Assembly (NCBI RefSeq): GCF_001552475.1
Contig: NZ_BCRG01000001.1
Location: 1-64,000, forward strand
Direction: 5' to 3'
Length of the DNA stretch: 64,000 nucleotides
Source: Microbacterium oleivorans NBRC 103075
GTDB taxonomy: Bacteria; Actinomycetota; Actinomycetes; Actinomycetales; Microbacteriaceae
Below, one piece after another: positions 51,729-61,148 of the stretch. The notes under the pieces are model-generated. The model had not been told where the DNA came from. It did not search any database and saw only the letters and a program-made list of their open reading frames with translations. The position numbers and the translations under genes were made by a program. The stretch's first letter is position 1; each line of letters begins with the position of its first letter.

Positions 51729-52892
51729 ATGGAGCGGAACATCTACGACGAGGACCACGAAGCGTTCCGCGACGTCGTCAAAGAGTTCATCAAGCGCTAC
51801 GTCACGAACGAGAAGCGCGAACAGTGGGATGCCGCGGGTGAGATCGACCGCGCGACGATGCTCGCGGCGGGCGAGGCCGGCGTCATCGGCCTGAGCGTCC
51901 CCGAGGAGTTCGGCGGCGCGGGCATGCTGCAGGACTATCGCTTCCGCACGGTGGTCAACGAGGAGATCATCCGGGCGGGGGCCGGCTCGCTCGCCGGCGC
52001 CTTCGGCATCCAGGACGACCTCGCCGTCCCGTACCTCGTGCACATGGGCACCCAGGAGCAGAAGCAGACCTGGCTGCCCCGCATGGCGACCGGTGAGGTC
52101 CTCGGCGCGCTGGCCATGACCGAGCCCGGCGCGGGATCCGACCTCCGCGGCATCTCGACCACGGCGAAGAAGACCGACGGCGGCTACATCGTCAACGGCG
52201 CGAAGACATTCATCTCGTCGGGGACGACCGCGGACATCTTCGTCGTCTTCGTGAAGACGGGCGAGGGCAACCGGCCCGACGCCTTCTCGCTGCTGCTGCT
52301 CGAAGCCGACATGGCCGGGTTCGACCACGGCAAGAAGCTGCACAAGATGGGCTTCCAGGGGCACGACACCGCCGAGCTCAGCTTCACCGACGTCTTCGTT
52401 CCCGACGCGAACCTCATCGGCGGCGAGGAGGGCAAGGGCTTCATCCAGCTGATGATGAACCTGCCGCTCGAGCGCCTCTCGATCGGCGTCGCGGGCGCCG
52501 CAGCCGCACAGGCCGGCGTCGAGTGGACGATCGCCTACACGAAGGACCGCGAGGCCTTCGGTCAGCGGATCATCGACTTCCAGAACACGCGCTTCACGAT
52601 GGCCGACCTCGTCACGACGGTCGACGTCATGTGGGCCTACATCGACCGGGCGATCGCCCTCTACGGCGAGAGCAAGCTCTCGGCAGAGGATGCCGCACAG
52701 GTCAAGTTCTGGGCGACCGAGCGCGAGTGGGAGGTGCTCGACGCCTGCGTCCAGCTCCACGGCGGGTACGGCTACATCATGGAGTACCCGATCGCCCGTG
52801 CCTTCCTCGACGCCCGCGTCCACCGCATCTACGGCGGCACGAACGAGATCATGCGCGACATCGTGTCGCGCCAGATCGCCGGCAAGCGCTGA
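51729..52892 (+). CDS. Acyl-CoA dehydrogenase
   Basis: A 387-residue FAD enzyme that oxidises acyl-CoA at C2-C3. The N-terminal helical domain (DEDHEAFRDVVKEFI), the mid beta-domain motif (GALAMTEPGAGSDLRGISTTAKK near 123-145), and the C-terminal helices (YTKDREAFGQRIIDFQNTRF near 272-291) are present. The signature QLHGGYGYIMEYPIARAFLDARVHRIYGGTNEIM carries the catalytic Glu, as in long-chain or isovaleryl types. ATG 51729 follows GAAGGGGG; TACAGT at 51664-51669 is a likely -10. It stands alone, with a long hairpin after it. Confidence 0.92.
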   Translation: MERNIYDEDHEAFRDVVKEFIKRYVTNEKREQWDAAGEIDRATMLAAGEAGVIGLSVPEEFGGAGMLQDYRFRTVVNEEIIRAGAGSLAGAFGIQDDLAVPYLVHMGTQEQKQTWLPRMATGEVLGALAMTEPGAGSDLRGISTTAKKTDGGYIVNGAKTFISSGTTADIFVVFVKTGEGNRPDAFSLLLLEADMAGFDHGKKLHKMGFQGHDTAELSFTDVFVPDANLIGGEEGKGFIQLMMNLPLERLSIGVAGAAAAQAGVEWTIAYTKDREAFGQRIIDFQNTRFTMADLVTTVDVMWAYIDRAIALYGESKLSAEDAAQVKFWATEREWEVLDACVQLHGGYGYIMEYPIARAFLDARVHRIYGGTNEIMRDIVSRQIAGKR

Positions 52893-52968
52893 CCTGACGA
52901 CCGAGGTCCCGATCGGGCCGGAAAACCTGCGTGGTTACCCGGCTCGATCGGGACCTCGGCGCGTCAGG
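52893..52968. terminator. Long bidirectional hairpin after acyl-CoA dehydrogenase and gntR
   Basis: Arms at 52901-52921 and 52939-52959 match at 20 of 21 positions around a 17-base loop; outer arms CCTGACG/CGTCAGG add more pairs. It lies between the convergent acyl-CoA dehydrogenase and GntR genes and probably ends both transcripts. Confidence 0.75.
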
Positions 52969-52985
52969 CGCGACTCGGCCCGCGA

Positions 52986-53756
52986 CTACTTGGCGACGAG
53001 GGTCGTCTCGAAGCTGTAGAGGTCGGGGCGGTAGCAGTGGTGGCCGTACTCGCACGCGCGTCCGGAGTCGTCGAACGCGACGCGCTCCATCGTGAGGACC
53101 GGGCCGTTCGAGTCGATGTCGAGCAGTTCACCCTCGTCGCCGCGGGCGCTCCGGGCGCCGATCTTCTGCTTCGCGACGCGGATGGTGACGCCCCGCGCGC
53201 GCATGATCTCGTACAGGCCGTGCTCCTCGAGCTGCTCGCGCGTGATGTCGGCGAACTCCGGCGGCAGGTAGTTCTCGAGCACGGCGACGGGCACGCCGTC
53301 GGTGCTCCGCTGACGCCGCACGAAGACGACGTCGTCTCCCGGGTTGAGGCCGAGGCTCCGCGCGACGACCTCGGTGGCGGGGATGACCTCGTGGCCGAGG
53401 ACGCGCGTCGCGGGGACGTGCGAGGAGTTCTTGAGGTCTTCGTAGAGGCTCGTCAGTTCGACGGCGCGGGTGACCTGGCCCTGGACGACCTGGGTCCCGA
53501 TACCCCGCCGACGCACGAGCAGCCCTTTGTCGACGAGCTCCTGGATCGCGCGACGGATCGTCGGCCGCGACAGCCCCAGACGCTGACCGATCGCGATCTC
53601 GTTCTCGAGGCGTCCGCCGGCGGGGATGGCGCCGGAGTGGATCGCGGCTTCGAGCCTGCTGGAGACCTGGAAGTACAGGGGCACCGGGCCGGTTCGATCG
53701 AGGTCAGCGAAGAGTTCCGCGGGCCAGTAGGTGTCGGCGTCGACCACAGCCCTCAC
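52986..53756 (-). CDS. iolR: GntR/HutC-family regulator of inositol catabolism
   Basis: A 256-residue regulator. Residues 25-95 form the GntR winged helix (PLYFQVSSRLEAAIHSGAIPAGGRL, then GLSRPTIRRAIQELVDKGLL) and 110-250 a UTRA ligand domain of the HutC type, ending with EYGHHCYRPDLYSF. It is divergent from iolC with 143 bases between. The box TGTTAGGACA at 53862-53871 agrees with the motif I remember for C. glutamicum IolR. It likely represses the iol operon until an inositol breakdown product binds. Start is GTG 53756. Symbol is by context, not by direct orthology. Confidence 0.8.
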   Translation of the reverse strand: MRAVVDADTYWPAELFADLDRTGPVPLYFQVSSRLEAAIHSGAIPAGGRLENEIAIGQRLGLSRPTIRRAIQELVDKGLLVRRRGIGTQVVQGQVTRAVELTSLYEDLKNSSHVPATRVLGHEVIPATEVVARSLGLNPGDDVVFVRRQRSTDGVPVAVLENYLPPEFADITREQLEEHGLYEIMRARGVTIRVAKQKIGARSARGDEGELLDIDSNGPVLTMERVAFDDSGRACEYGHHCYRPDLYSFETTLVAK

Positions 53757-53861
53757 GCTCCTTCAGATGGATGACGGGTGCCGCCGGCATATGTACCGAC
53801 AACATCACGTGCCAGGCTAACGGCACATCCGCTCTGGTCTCAGGATTGGTGATTGTGTTAT

Positions 53862-53871
53862 TGTTAGGACA
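53862..53871. promoter_or_regulatory. IolR-like binding box
   Basis: TGTTAGGACA (complement TGTCCTAACA) fits KGWCHTRACA, the C. glutamicum IolR motif as I recall it, at all ten positions. It lies in AT-richer DNA 29 bases before iolC, in the divergent promoter region. Confidence 0.55.
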
Positions 53872-53899
53872 TGTTCGCGCCACGAGACACGACCGCCGG

Positions 53900-54862
53900 A
53901 TGACCTCTCGCGCAACCGCCCCGGAGGTCCTCTCGATCGGACGACTCGGCGTCGACATCTACCCGCTCCAGACCGGCGTCGGCCTCGAAGAGGTCTCGAG
54001 CTTCGGCAAGTTCCTCGGCGGCAGCGCCGCCAACGTCGCCGTTGCCGCCGCCCGCTACGGACATGATGTCTCGCTTGTCTCCCGCGTGGGAGACGACCCT
54101 TTCGGTCGATACCTCCGAGCCGAGCTCGACCGGCTGTCGGTGAACCCCGGCCTCGTCGCCGTCGACAGCACCTACAAGACTCCGCTCACGCTCTGCGAGA
54201 TCTTCCCGCCCGACGATTTCCCGCTCTACTTCTATCGGGAGCCGAAGGCGCCCGACCTCGAGGTCACGCCCGACCAGCTGCCCGACGAGGTGCTGAAGGA
54301 TGCCGAGATCTTCTGGCTCACGGTGACCGGCCTCAGTCAGGAGCCGAGCCGTGCCACGCACTTCGATGCCCTGCAGCGTCGCGGTCGGGCGCGGCACACG
54401 ATCCTCGACCTCGACTACCGGCCCATGTTCTGGCCCGATCCGGCCGAGGCGAGCGCCCAGGTCTCCGCCGCGCTCGAGCACGTCACGGTCGCCGTCGGCA
54501 ACCGCGAGGAGTGCGAGGTCGCGGTCGGTGAGGCCGACCCGATGCGCGCCGCGGATGCGCTCCTCGAACGCGGCCTCGAGCTCGCGATCGTGAAGCAGGG
54601 TCCCGACGGGGTCCTCGCGAAGACGCGTGACGAGACCGTCGTCGCGCCGCCGCACTTCGTCGACGTCGTCAATGGGCTCGGCGCGGGCGACGCGTTCGGC
54701 GGGGCTCTCTGCCACGGCTTGCTCAGCGGCTGGAACCTGGAGCGGATCCTGCGCTTCGCCAACGTGGCGGGCGCCATCGTGGCCTCGCGGCTGGAATGTT
54801 CGACGGCGATGCCGACGGCCGACGAGGTCGAGGCGATCCTGAGCGCGGGGAGCGCGGCATGA
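53900..54862 (+). CDS. iolC: 5-dehydro-2-deoxygluconokinase
   Basis: A 320-residue PfkB/ribokinase-family sugar kinase that phosphorylates 5-dehydro-2-deoxygluconate in inositol breakdown. Family features: VLSIGRLGVDIYP near residues 9-21, GGSAANVAVAAARYG near 38-52, and the catalytic loop VNGLGAGDAFGGAL near 256-269 with Asp as base (GAGD). ATG 53900 (MTSRATAPE) is preferred; the longer frame reaches into the promoter. It is the first gene of the iol operon and overlaps the next by four bases (ATGA). Confidence 0.92.
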   Translation: MTSRATAPEVLSIGRLGVDIYPLQTGVGLEEVSSFGKFLGGSAANVAVAAARYGHDVSLVSRVGDDPFGRYLRAELDRLSVNPGLVAVDSTYKTPLTLCEIFPPDDFPLYFYREPKAPDLEVTPDQLPDEVLKDAEIFWLTVTGLSQEPSRATHFDALQRRGRARHTILDLDYRPMFWPDPAEASAQVSAALEHVTVAVGNREECEVAVGEADPMRAADALLERGLELAIVKQGPDGVLAKTRDETVVAPPHFVDVVNGLGAGDAFGGALCHGLLSGWNLERILRFANVAGAIVASRLECSTAMPTADEVEAILSAGSAA

Positions 54863-55776
54863 GCGACCGAGTCATCAGCCAGGCCGCGTTCGCGCGGCTC
54901 CGGGAGCTGCGCGCCTTCGACCCCGAGTCGATCCGCCACGCCGTCGCGACCCGCACCCGCCGTCACCTCGACAGCGGAGACGGGCGGCTGTTCATCGTCG
55001 CCGCGGATCACCCGGCACGAGGCGCTCTCGCGGTGGGGTCGGATGCCACGGCCATGGCCGACCGCTACGAACTGATCGAGCGCCTCGCCATCGCCCTCAG
55101 CCGTCCCGGTGTCGACGGCGTGCTCGGAACGCCCGATATCGTCGACGACCTCGCCGCCCTCGGCCTCCTCGACGGCAAGATCGTCGTCGGGTCGATGAAC
55201 CGCGGTGGGCTCCGAGGATCCTCCTTCGAGATGGACGACCGCTACGGGGCGTACGACGTGCCGTCGATGATCTCCGCGAACCTCGACTTCGCGAAGGCCC
55301 TCGTCCGCATCAACCTCGACGACCCGGCGACCGCAGCCACCCTCGAGGCGACGTCGCGTGCCGTGACGGCGGCAGCGGGGGCCGGCATCCCGATCATGCT
55401 CGAGCCGTTCATGAGCTCGTGGCGCGACGGCCGCATCGTCAACGACCTGTCGACGGATGCCGTCGTCCTCTCGGTCGCGATCGCTGCGGGCCTCGGCGGA
55501 TCGAGTGCCTACACCTGGATGAAGCTGCCCGTCGTCCCCGACATGGAGCGGGTCATGGCGGCGACGACCCTGCCGACCCTGCTCCTCGGCGGCGACTCGG
55601 GAGACGACCCCGACGAGACGTTCGCCTCGTGGCAGGACGCCCTCTCGCTGCCCGGCGTCCGCGGTCTCACCGTCGGCCGCACCCTTCTCTACCCGCCTGA
55701 CGGCGACACGGCGGCGGCGGTCGACATCGCCGCGGGCCTCGTCCACTCCTCCCTCCTCACGAAGGAACAGTCATGA
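54859..55776 (+). CDS. Cgl0158-family (beta/alpha)8-barrel aldolase-like protein
   Basis: A 305-residue protein of the DeoC/LacD-like aldolase superfamily, close to Cgl0158 of the Corynebacterium iol cluster. Visible motifs are FIVAADHPARGAL near residues 47-59, VLGTPDIVDDLAAL, VRINLDDPATAATLE, and TLPTLLLGGDSG near 238-249. It takes the place of IolJ, cleaving 2-deoxy-5-keto-gluconate-6-phosphate; this role is inferred from context. Overlaps iolC and mmsA genes by four bases on each side, so all three are coupled. Confidence 0.82.
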   Translation: MSDRVISQAAFARLRELRAFDPESIRHAVATRTRRHLDSGDGRLFIVAADHPARGALAVGSDATAMADRYELIERLAIALSRPGVDGVLGTPDIVDDLAALGLLDGKIVVGSMNRGGLRGSSFEMDDRYGAYDVPSMISANLDFAKALVRINLDDPATAATLEATSRAVTAAAGAGIPIMLEPFMSSWRDGRIVNDLSTDAVVLSVAIAAGLGGSSAYTWMKLPVVPDMERVMAATTLPTLLLGGDSGDDPDETFASWQDALSLPGVRGLTVGRTLLYPPDGDTAAAVDIAAGLVHSSLLTKEQS

Positions 55777-57314
55777 GCACCTCCTCCACCCAGAACCGTG
55801 TCATCGGCCACTGGATCGGCGGCGCGCACCGCGCGTCCACGAGCGGACGGACGGCTTCCGTCTACAACCCCGCGACCGGCGCCGTGCAGGCCGAGGTCGC
55901 CCTCGCCGACCAGGCGGAGATCGACGCCGCGATCGCCGCCGCTGAGGAGGGCTTCCGCACCTGGTCGGCGTTCTCGATCGCGAAGCGTCAGACGGTGATG
56001 TTCGCGTTCCGTGAGCTGCTGAACGCACGCAAGGGCGAGCTCGCCGAGATCATCACGAGTGAGCACGGCAAGGTCGTCTCCGACGCGATGGGCGAGATTC
56101 TCCGCGGCCAGGAGGTCGTCGAGCTCGCGACCGGCTTCCCGCACCTGATCAAGGGCGCGTTCTCCGAGAACGCCTCGACGGGTGTCGACGTCTTCTCGAT
56201 CAAGCAGCCGCTCGGGGTCGTCGGCGTCATCTCGCCGTTCAACTTCCCCGTCATGGTGCCGCTGTGGTTCGCGCCGATCGCCATCGCCGCGGGCAACTCC
56301 GTCGTCCTCAAGCCCAGCGAGAAGGACCCCTCGGCGGCGCTCTGGCTCGCTGAGCTGTGGCACGAGGCGGGCCTTCCCGCCGGCGTCTTCACCGTGCTGC
56401 AGGGCGACAAGCTCGCCGTCGACGGCCTGCTCCACAGCCCCGTCGTCCAGTCGATCTCGTTCGTCGGCTCGACCCCGATCGCGCAGTACATCTACGAGAC
56501 GGCATCCCGCAACGGCAAGCGGGTACAGGCGCTCGGCGGTGCCAAGAACCACATGCTCGTGCTCCCCGACGCCGACCTCGACCTCGTCGCCGACCAGGCC
56601 GTCAACGCCGGCTTCGGCGCGGCGGGGGAGCGGTGCATGGCGATTAGCGTCGTGCTGGCCGTCGAGCCCGTCGCAGACGAACTGATCGCGAAGGTCACCG
56701 AGCGCATCGCGAAGCTCACCATCGGTAACGGCGCGGGCCAGGACGGCGTCGAGCCCGACATGGGCCCGCTGATCACCGACGTCCACCGCGACAAGGTGTC
56801 GTCGTACGTCGACATCGCCGAGGCCGACGGGGCGACAGTCGTCGTCGACGGCCGCGGCTTCACGGTCGACGGTCACGAGGACGGTTTCTTCTTCGGGCCG
56901 ACCCTGCTCGACAACGTCCCGACCACGTCGCGCGCCTACACGGAGGAGATCTTCGGACCTGTCCTGTCGGTCATCCGCGTCGAGAGTTACGACGAGGGTC
57001 TGGCCCTCATCAACTCGGGCGAGTTCGGCAACGGAACCGCGATCTTCACCAACGACGGCGGCGCCGCCCGCCGGTTCCAGCACGAGGTGCAGGTCGGCAT
57101 GATCGGCATCAACGTGCCGATCCCCGTGCCCGTCGCGTACCACTCGTTCGGTGGCTGGAAGAAGTCCCTCTTCGGCGACGCGAAGGCTTACGGTGTCCAG
57201 GGGTTCGATTTCTTCACCCGAGAGAAGGCCATCACCAGCCGGTGGCTCGACCCCGCCACGCGTGACCTCGGTGGCCACGGTGGCATCAACCTCGGCTTCC
57301 CCCAGAACAACTGA
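55773..57314 (+). CDS. mmsA: CoA-acylating methylmalonate-semialdehyde dehydrogenase
   Basis: A 513-residue aldehyde dehydrogenase that turns malonate semialdehyde (the last inositol product) into acetyl-CoA and CO2. The catalytic Cys is in GAAGERCMAIS near residue 290; the NAD site includes GVISPFNFPVMVPLW near 150-164 and FVGSTPIAQYIYE near 230-242. VPIPVPVAYHSFGGWKKSLFGD near the C terminus is typical of MmsA/IolA. It overlaps the gene before it by four bases. In Bacillus the same protein is called IolA. Confidence 0.94.
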   Translation: MSTSSTQNRVIGHWIGGAHRASTSGRTASVYNPATGAVQAEVALADQAEIDAAIAAAEEGFRTWSAFSIAKRQTVMFAFRELLNARKGELAEIITSEHGKVVSDAMGEILRGQEVVELATGFPHLIKGAFSENASTGVDVFSIKQPLGVVGVISPFNFPVMVPLWFAPIAIAAGNSVVLKPSEKDPSAALWLAELWHEAGLPAGVFTVLQGDKLAVDGLLHSPVVQSISFVGSTPIAQYIYETASRNGKRVQALGGAKNHMLVLPDADLDLVADQAVNAGFGAAGERCMAISVVLAVEPVADELIAKVTERIAKLTIGNGAGQDGVEPDMGPLITDVHRDKVSSYVDIAEADGATVVVDGRGFTVDGHEDGFFFGPTLLDNVPTTSRAYTEEIFGPVLSVIRVESYDEGLALINSGEFGNGTAIFTNDGGAARRFQHEVQVGMIGINVPIPVPVAYHSFGGWKKSLFGDAKAYGVQGFDFFTREKAITSRWLDPATRDLGGHGGINLGFPQNN

Positions 57315-57353
57315 TCGCACGCCGCCGGGCGGCGGCATTCCGAGAGCGCGAAG

Positions 57354-58277
57354 ATGAGCATCGAGAACACCTGGTTCCATCGCCGCGGCGACCTGTCCCG
57401 CGACGGCTGGGAGGGCGTCGTCGGTCGGGAAACGCCCGGCTGGCAGCACACCGGCATCCGTGTCGCCGACCTCGCCGAGGGCGACGCGGTGGAACTCGCA
57501 GAGACCGATGTCGAGCGCATCATCGTGCCGCTCGCGGGATCGTTCGAGGTCGTCCACGTCGATGCCGACCACGCACACGGCGCCGACCGCGAGTGGACGA
57601 CCCTGCACGGCCGTCGGTCGGTGTTCGACGGCCCGACCGACGTGCTCTACCTGCCGCTCGGGCGGACCGCGACGCTCACGGGTCGTGGCCGCGTGGCTGT
57701 TGCGGAGGCCCCGGCATCCGTCCGTCACCCGTGGCGCTACATCGCCGCCGCAGAAACTCCGGTCGAGCTCCGCGGGGCGGGATCGTCGAGCCGCCAGGTG
57801 CACAACTTCGGGACGCCGCAAGCGCTGGATGCCGACCGACTCATCGTCTGCGAAGTGATCACCCCCGCCGACAACTGGTCGTCGTACCCGCCGCACAAGC
57901 ACGACGAGCACGTTCCGGGGCACGAGTCGCGCCTCGAGGAGATCTACTACTTCGAGTCCGCGCCGGTGGCGGGGTCCGCGGCATCCGCTGAGACCGCCTT
58001 CGGGATGTTCAGCACCTACTCGTCGCCCGCCGGTGAGATCGACATCGCCGCGCTGGTCCGGACCGGCGACATCGCCCTGGTGCCCTACGGCTACCACGGC
58101 CCCGCCGTCGCGGCTCCGGGCTACGACCTCTACTACCTGAACGTCATGGCCGGGCCCGACCCCGACCGGGCATGGCTCATCAGCGACGACCCCGCGCACG
58201 CGTGGGTCCGTGACACCTGGACGGAGCAGGACGTCGATCCGCGACTCCCGTACCCGACCGAGGAAGGCCGATCCTGA
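57354..58277 (+). CDS. iolB: 5-deoxy-glucuronate isomerase
   Basis: A 307-residue bicupin enzyme that converts 5-deoxy-glucuronate into 5-dehydro-2-deoxygluconate. Metal-binding His and Glu are in YPPHKHDEHVPGHESRLEEIYYFE near residues 180-203, and a later His is in LVPYGYHGPAVAAPGYDLYYLNVMAG near 242-267, both typical of IolB. It begins 39 bases after mmsA, with GAGAG upstream, and shares one base with iolD (TGATG). The C-terminal end is Asp-rich and matches the family length. Confidence 0.95.
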   Translation: MSIENTWFHRRGDLSRDGWEGVVGRETPGWQHTGIRVADLAEGDAVELAETDVERIIVPLAGSFEVVHVDADHAHGADREWTTLHGRRSVFDGPTDVLYLPLGRTATLTGRGRVAVAEAPASVRHPWRYIAAAETPVELRGAGSSSRQVHNFGTPQALDADRLIVCEVITPADNWSSYPPHKHDEHVPGHESRLEEIYYFESAPVAGSAASAETAFGMFSTYSSPAGEIDIAALVRTGDIALVPYGYHGPAVAAPGYDLYYLNVMAGPDPDRAWLISDDPAHAWVRDTWTEQDVDPRLPYPTEEGRS

Positions 58278-60202
58278 TGGCAGAGACGAAGCGGATGACG
58301 GTCAGCCAGGCGCTCATCGAGTTCCTGGCCCACCAGTGGACGGTCGACGGCGACGTGCGCGAGCGCACGATCCCCGGCGTCTTCGGCATCTTCGGTCACG
58401 GCAACGTCGCCGGCATCGGTCAGGCGCTGACGCAGCTGAACGTCCACGACCCCGATCTCATGCCGTACCACCAGGCGCGCAACGAGCAGGCGATGGTGCA
58501 CCAGGCCGTCGGCTACGCGCGGATGCACCGCCGCCGCGGCACGTACGCGGCCGCGGCTTCCGTCGGTCCCGGCGCGGCCAACATGCTCACGGGAGCGGCC
58601 CTCGCCACGACCAACCGCCTGCCCGCGCTGTTGCTGCCGAGCGACACGTTCGCGACCCGCGTCGCCGACCCCGTGCTGCAGCAGCTCGAGCAGCCGTGGG
58701 ACATCGGGCTCACCGTCAACGACGCGTTCCGCCCGCTCTCGAAGTTCTTCGACCGCGTGCAGCGGCCCGAGCAGCTGTACTCGATCGCGCTCGCCGCGAT
58801 GCGGGTGCTCACCGACCCCGCCGAGACCGGTGCCGTGACGATCGCCCTCCCTGAGGACGTGCAGGCCGAGGCGCTCGACGTTCCGATCGAGTTCCTGCAG
58901 GACCGCGAGTGGCACATCCGCCGGCCGCTTCCCGAGCGCGGACCCCTCGAGCGCGCCGTCGTGGCGATCCGTTCCGCGAAGACGCCGTTCATCGTCGCGG
59001 GCGGCGGCGTCATCTACTCCGAGGCCGAGGAGCAGCTCCGTGCGTTCGTCGAGGCCACCGGCATCCCCGTCGGCACGACGCAGGCGGGCGGCGGATCCCT
59101 TGCCTGGGACCACCCGCAGTACCTCGGCGGCGTCGGTGCGACCGGCTCGCTCGCGGCCAACCGACTCGCGGCCGAGGCCGACGTCGTCATCGGGATCGGG
59201 ACCCGGTACAGCGACTTCACGACCGCCTCGCGTACCGCGTTCCAGAACCCGAACGTCGTCTTCGTCAACATCAACGTCGCCGCCTTCGACGCCTACAAGC
59301 ACGGGTCGGAACTGCCGGTCATCGCCGATGCCCGTGAGGCTCTCGTCGCGCTGGCTCGGGAGCTCGAGGGCTTCCGCGTCACGGCCGACCACGCCGAGCA
59401 GATCGCGCGGCAGAAGGGCGAGTGGGACGAGATCGTCGACGGCGCCTTCGCGCGGTCGGGCGCCGACCGCCCGGGTCAGCCCGAGATCATCCACGCCGTC
59501 CACGCCGCCACCGACCCCCGCGACGTCATCGTGCAGGCGGCCGGATCGCTGCCTGGCGACCTCCACAAGCTGTGGCGCGTGCGGGACTCGCTCGGGTACC
59601 ACGTCGAGTACGCGTTCTCGTGCATGGGCTATGAGATCGCCGGCGGGCTCGGTGCCAAGCGCGGCCTCGAAGCCGCGGGCGACGACCGCGACGTCATCGT
59701 GATGGTGGGCGACGGGTCGTACCTCATGCTCAACAGCGAGCTCGTGACGGCGGTCGCCGAGGGCATCAAGATCATCGTGGTCCTCATCCAGAACCACGGC
59801 TTCGCCTCGATCGGCCACCTCTCCGAGACGGTCGGGTCGCAGCGCTTCGGCACGCAGTACCGCACCTACGACCCCGCGGCCAAGAACTTCCAGGGCGGCG
59901 ACGTCCTCCCCGTCGACCTCGCGATGAACGCCCGCAGCTACGGCCTCGACGTGGTCGAGATCGCGGAAGGACCGGATGCCGCGGCCGACCTGACCGCCGC
60001 GGTCGCCGCCGCGAAGGCATCCGATCGGTCGACCTTCATTCACATCAACAGCGATCCGCTCGTCTACGCGCCCGACAACGCCGGGTGGTGGGACGTGCCC
60101 GTTCCGGAGGTGTCGACCATCGAGTCCACGCAGCAGGCCCGCGAGGCCTACATCGGTGAACGAGCCGCTCAGCGCCCGCTCCTCGGCGGAGGTGCCCGAT
60201 GA
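58277..60202 (+). CDS. iolD: 3D-(3,5/4)-trihydroxycyclohexane-1,2-dione hydrolase
   Basis: A 641-residue thiamine-diphosphate enzyme that opens the inositol-derived ring. The three TPP-family domains are seen: N-terminal (HNV-like GHGNVAGIGQAL, RNEQAMVHQAVGYAR with the cofactor Glu), middle (IVAGGGVIYSEAEEQLRAF), and C-terminal with the cofactor motif GDGSYLMLNSELVTAVAEG near 477-495. It works between IolE and IolB. Start ATG 58277 shares a base with the iolB stop; the stop overlaps iolE by four. Confidence 0.95.
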   Translation: MAETKRMTVSQALIEFLAHQWTVDGDVRERTIPGVFGIFGHGNVAGIGQALTQLNVHDPDLMPYHQARNEQAMVHQAVGYARMHRRRGTYAAAASVGPGAANMLTGAALATTNRLPALLLPSDTFATRVADPVLQQLEQPWDIGLTVNDAFRPLSKFFDRVQRPEQLYSIALAAMRVLTDPAETGAVTIALPEDVQAEALDVPIEFLQDREWHIRRPLPERGPLERAVVAIRSAKTPFIVAGGGVIYSEAEEQLRAFVEATGIPVGTTQAGGGSLAWDHPQYLGGVGATGSLAANRLAAEADVVIGIGTRYSDFTTASRTAFQNPNVVFVNINVAAFDAYKHGSELPVIADAREALVALARELEGFRVTADHAEQIARQKGEWDEIVDGAFARSGADRPGQPEIIHAVHAATDPRDVIVQAAGSLPGDLHKLWRVRDSLGYHVEYAFSCMGYEIAGGLGAKRGLEAAGDDRDVIVMVGDGSYLMLNSELVTAVAEGIKIIVVLIQNHGFASIGHLSETVGSQRFGTQYRTYDPAAKNFQGGDVLPVDLAMNARSYGLDVVEIAEGPDAAADLTAAVAAAKASDRSTFIHINSDPLVYAPDNAGWWDVPVPEVSTIESTQQAREAYIGERAAQRPLLGGGAR

Positions 60203-61116
60203 AGGCGGTCGTCGCCGGCGCACCGGTCAGCTTCGGCGTGTTCGAGCTGACCCCCGAGGGCGCTGAGACGATCTCGCCCGACGCGATGATGGCGGCGCTC
60301 GCCGAGGCGGACTACGCCGGCATCGACCTAGGCCCGCTCGGCTTCTTGGGCGAGAACGCTGTCCTCCGCGACCGCCTCGAGCGGTTCGGGCTGGGACTCG
60401 CGGGCGGCTGGGTGCAGCTGCCGTTCTCGGATGACGAGGCCTTCGCTGCGGCCCTCCCCGACCTGCGCGCCGCGCTCCGGCAGTTCTCGGCGGGTGCCGA
60501 GGCCGGCGCCGGACCTCTGCCGCTCCCGACCCTCGCCGACGACGGCTCGTCGCTCCGCCGCGCCGCCCCCGGCCGCGGCGTCGAGGTCGATGCCCTCGAC
60601 GCGGATGCCTGGGGCCGCCTCACCGACAACGTCGCCCGCGCCGCGCGCATCGTTCGAGACGCCGGCTTCGAGCCGACGTTCCACCACCACGCGGGGACCT
60701 TCGTCGAGTCGCCCGACGAGATCGACCGTTTCGTCGCCGACACCGACGTCGACCTGACGCTCGACACCGGCCACCTCTTCATCGCGGGCGGCGACCCGCT
60801 CGCCGCCGTCGAACGCTGGGGCGACCGCATCAACCACCTGCACCTCAAGGACGTCGACCTCGCCGCCCTCCGCAGGGTGCTCGCCGCGGGCGGCGGGATG
60901 CCGGAGGTCTGGTCCGGGGGATCGTTCGTCGCCTTCGGCCAGGGCGACATCGACCTCGCGTCAGTGATGTCGGCCCTCGATGCCCGCGGCTACGAGGGCT
61001 GGGTCGTCGTCGAGCAGGATGTGCTCAACGGACCAGACGTCGCCCTCGACGCCTTCGTCTCCGCCCGCTCCGCAGATCAGCTCACCAACCGCGACGCCCT
61101 GCGCGCGTGGGTGTGA
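60199..61116 (+). CDS. iolE: Inosose dehydratase (IolE-like TIM barrel)
   Basis: A 305-residue xylose-isomerase-like TIM barrel that removes water from scyllo-inosose. Metal ligands are in TFHHHAGTFVESPDEIDRF near residues 155-173, LDTGHLFIAGGDP near 192-204, and INHLHLKDVD near 213-222, with a terminal VVVEQDV Glu near 277. The first line (VSFGVFELTPEGAETIS) differs a bit from Bacillus IolE (which has WGWRNDE-like residues), so it belongs to the actinobacterial form. Overlaps iolD by four bases. Confidence 0.85.
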   Translation: MKAVVAGAPVSFGVFELTPEGAETISPDAMMAALAEADYAGIDLGPLGFLGENAVLRDRLERFGLGLAGGWVQLPFSDDEAFAAALPDLRAALRQFSAGAEAGAGPLPLPTLADDGSSLRRAAPGRGVEVDALDADAWGRLTDNVARAARIVRDAGFEPTFHHHAGTFVESPDEIDRFVADTDVDLTLDTGHLFIAGGDPLAAVERWGDRINHLHLKDVDLAALRRVLAAGGGMPEVWSGGSFVAFGQGDIDLASVMSALDARGYEGWVVVEQDVLNGPDVALDAFVSARSADQLTNRDALRAWV

Positions 61117-61148
61117 CCACTTTCCCTCCCTCCATGAACAGGAACGAC

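Noticed and set aside
55689..58199. An 836-residue minus-strand frame opposite mmsA and iolB
   Set aside because: Composition is antisense-like, with no motifs, while the plus strand encodes well-known iol enzymes.
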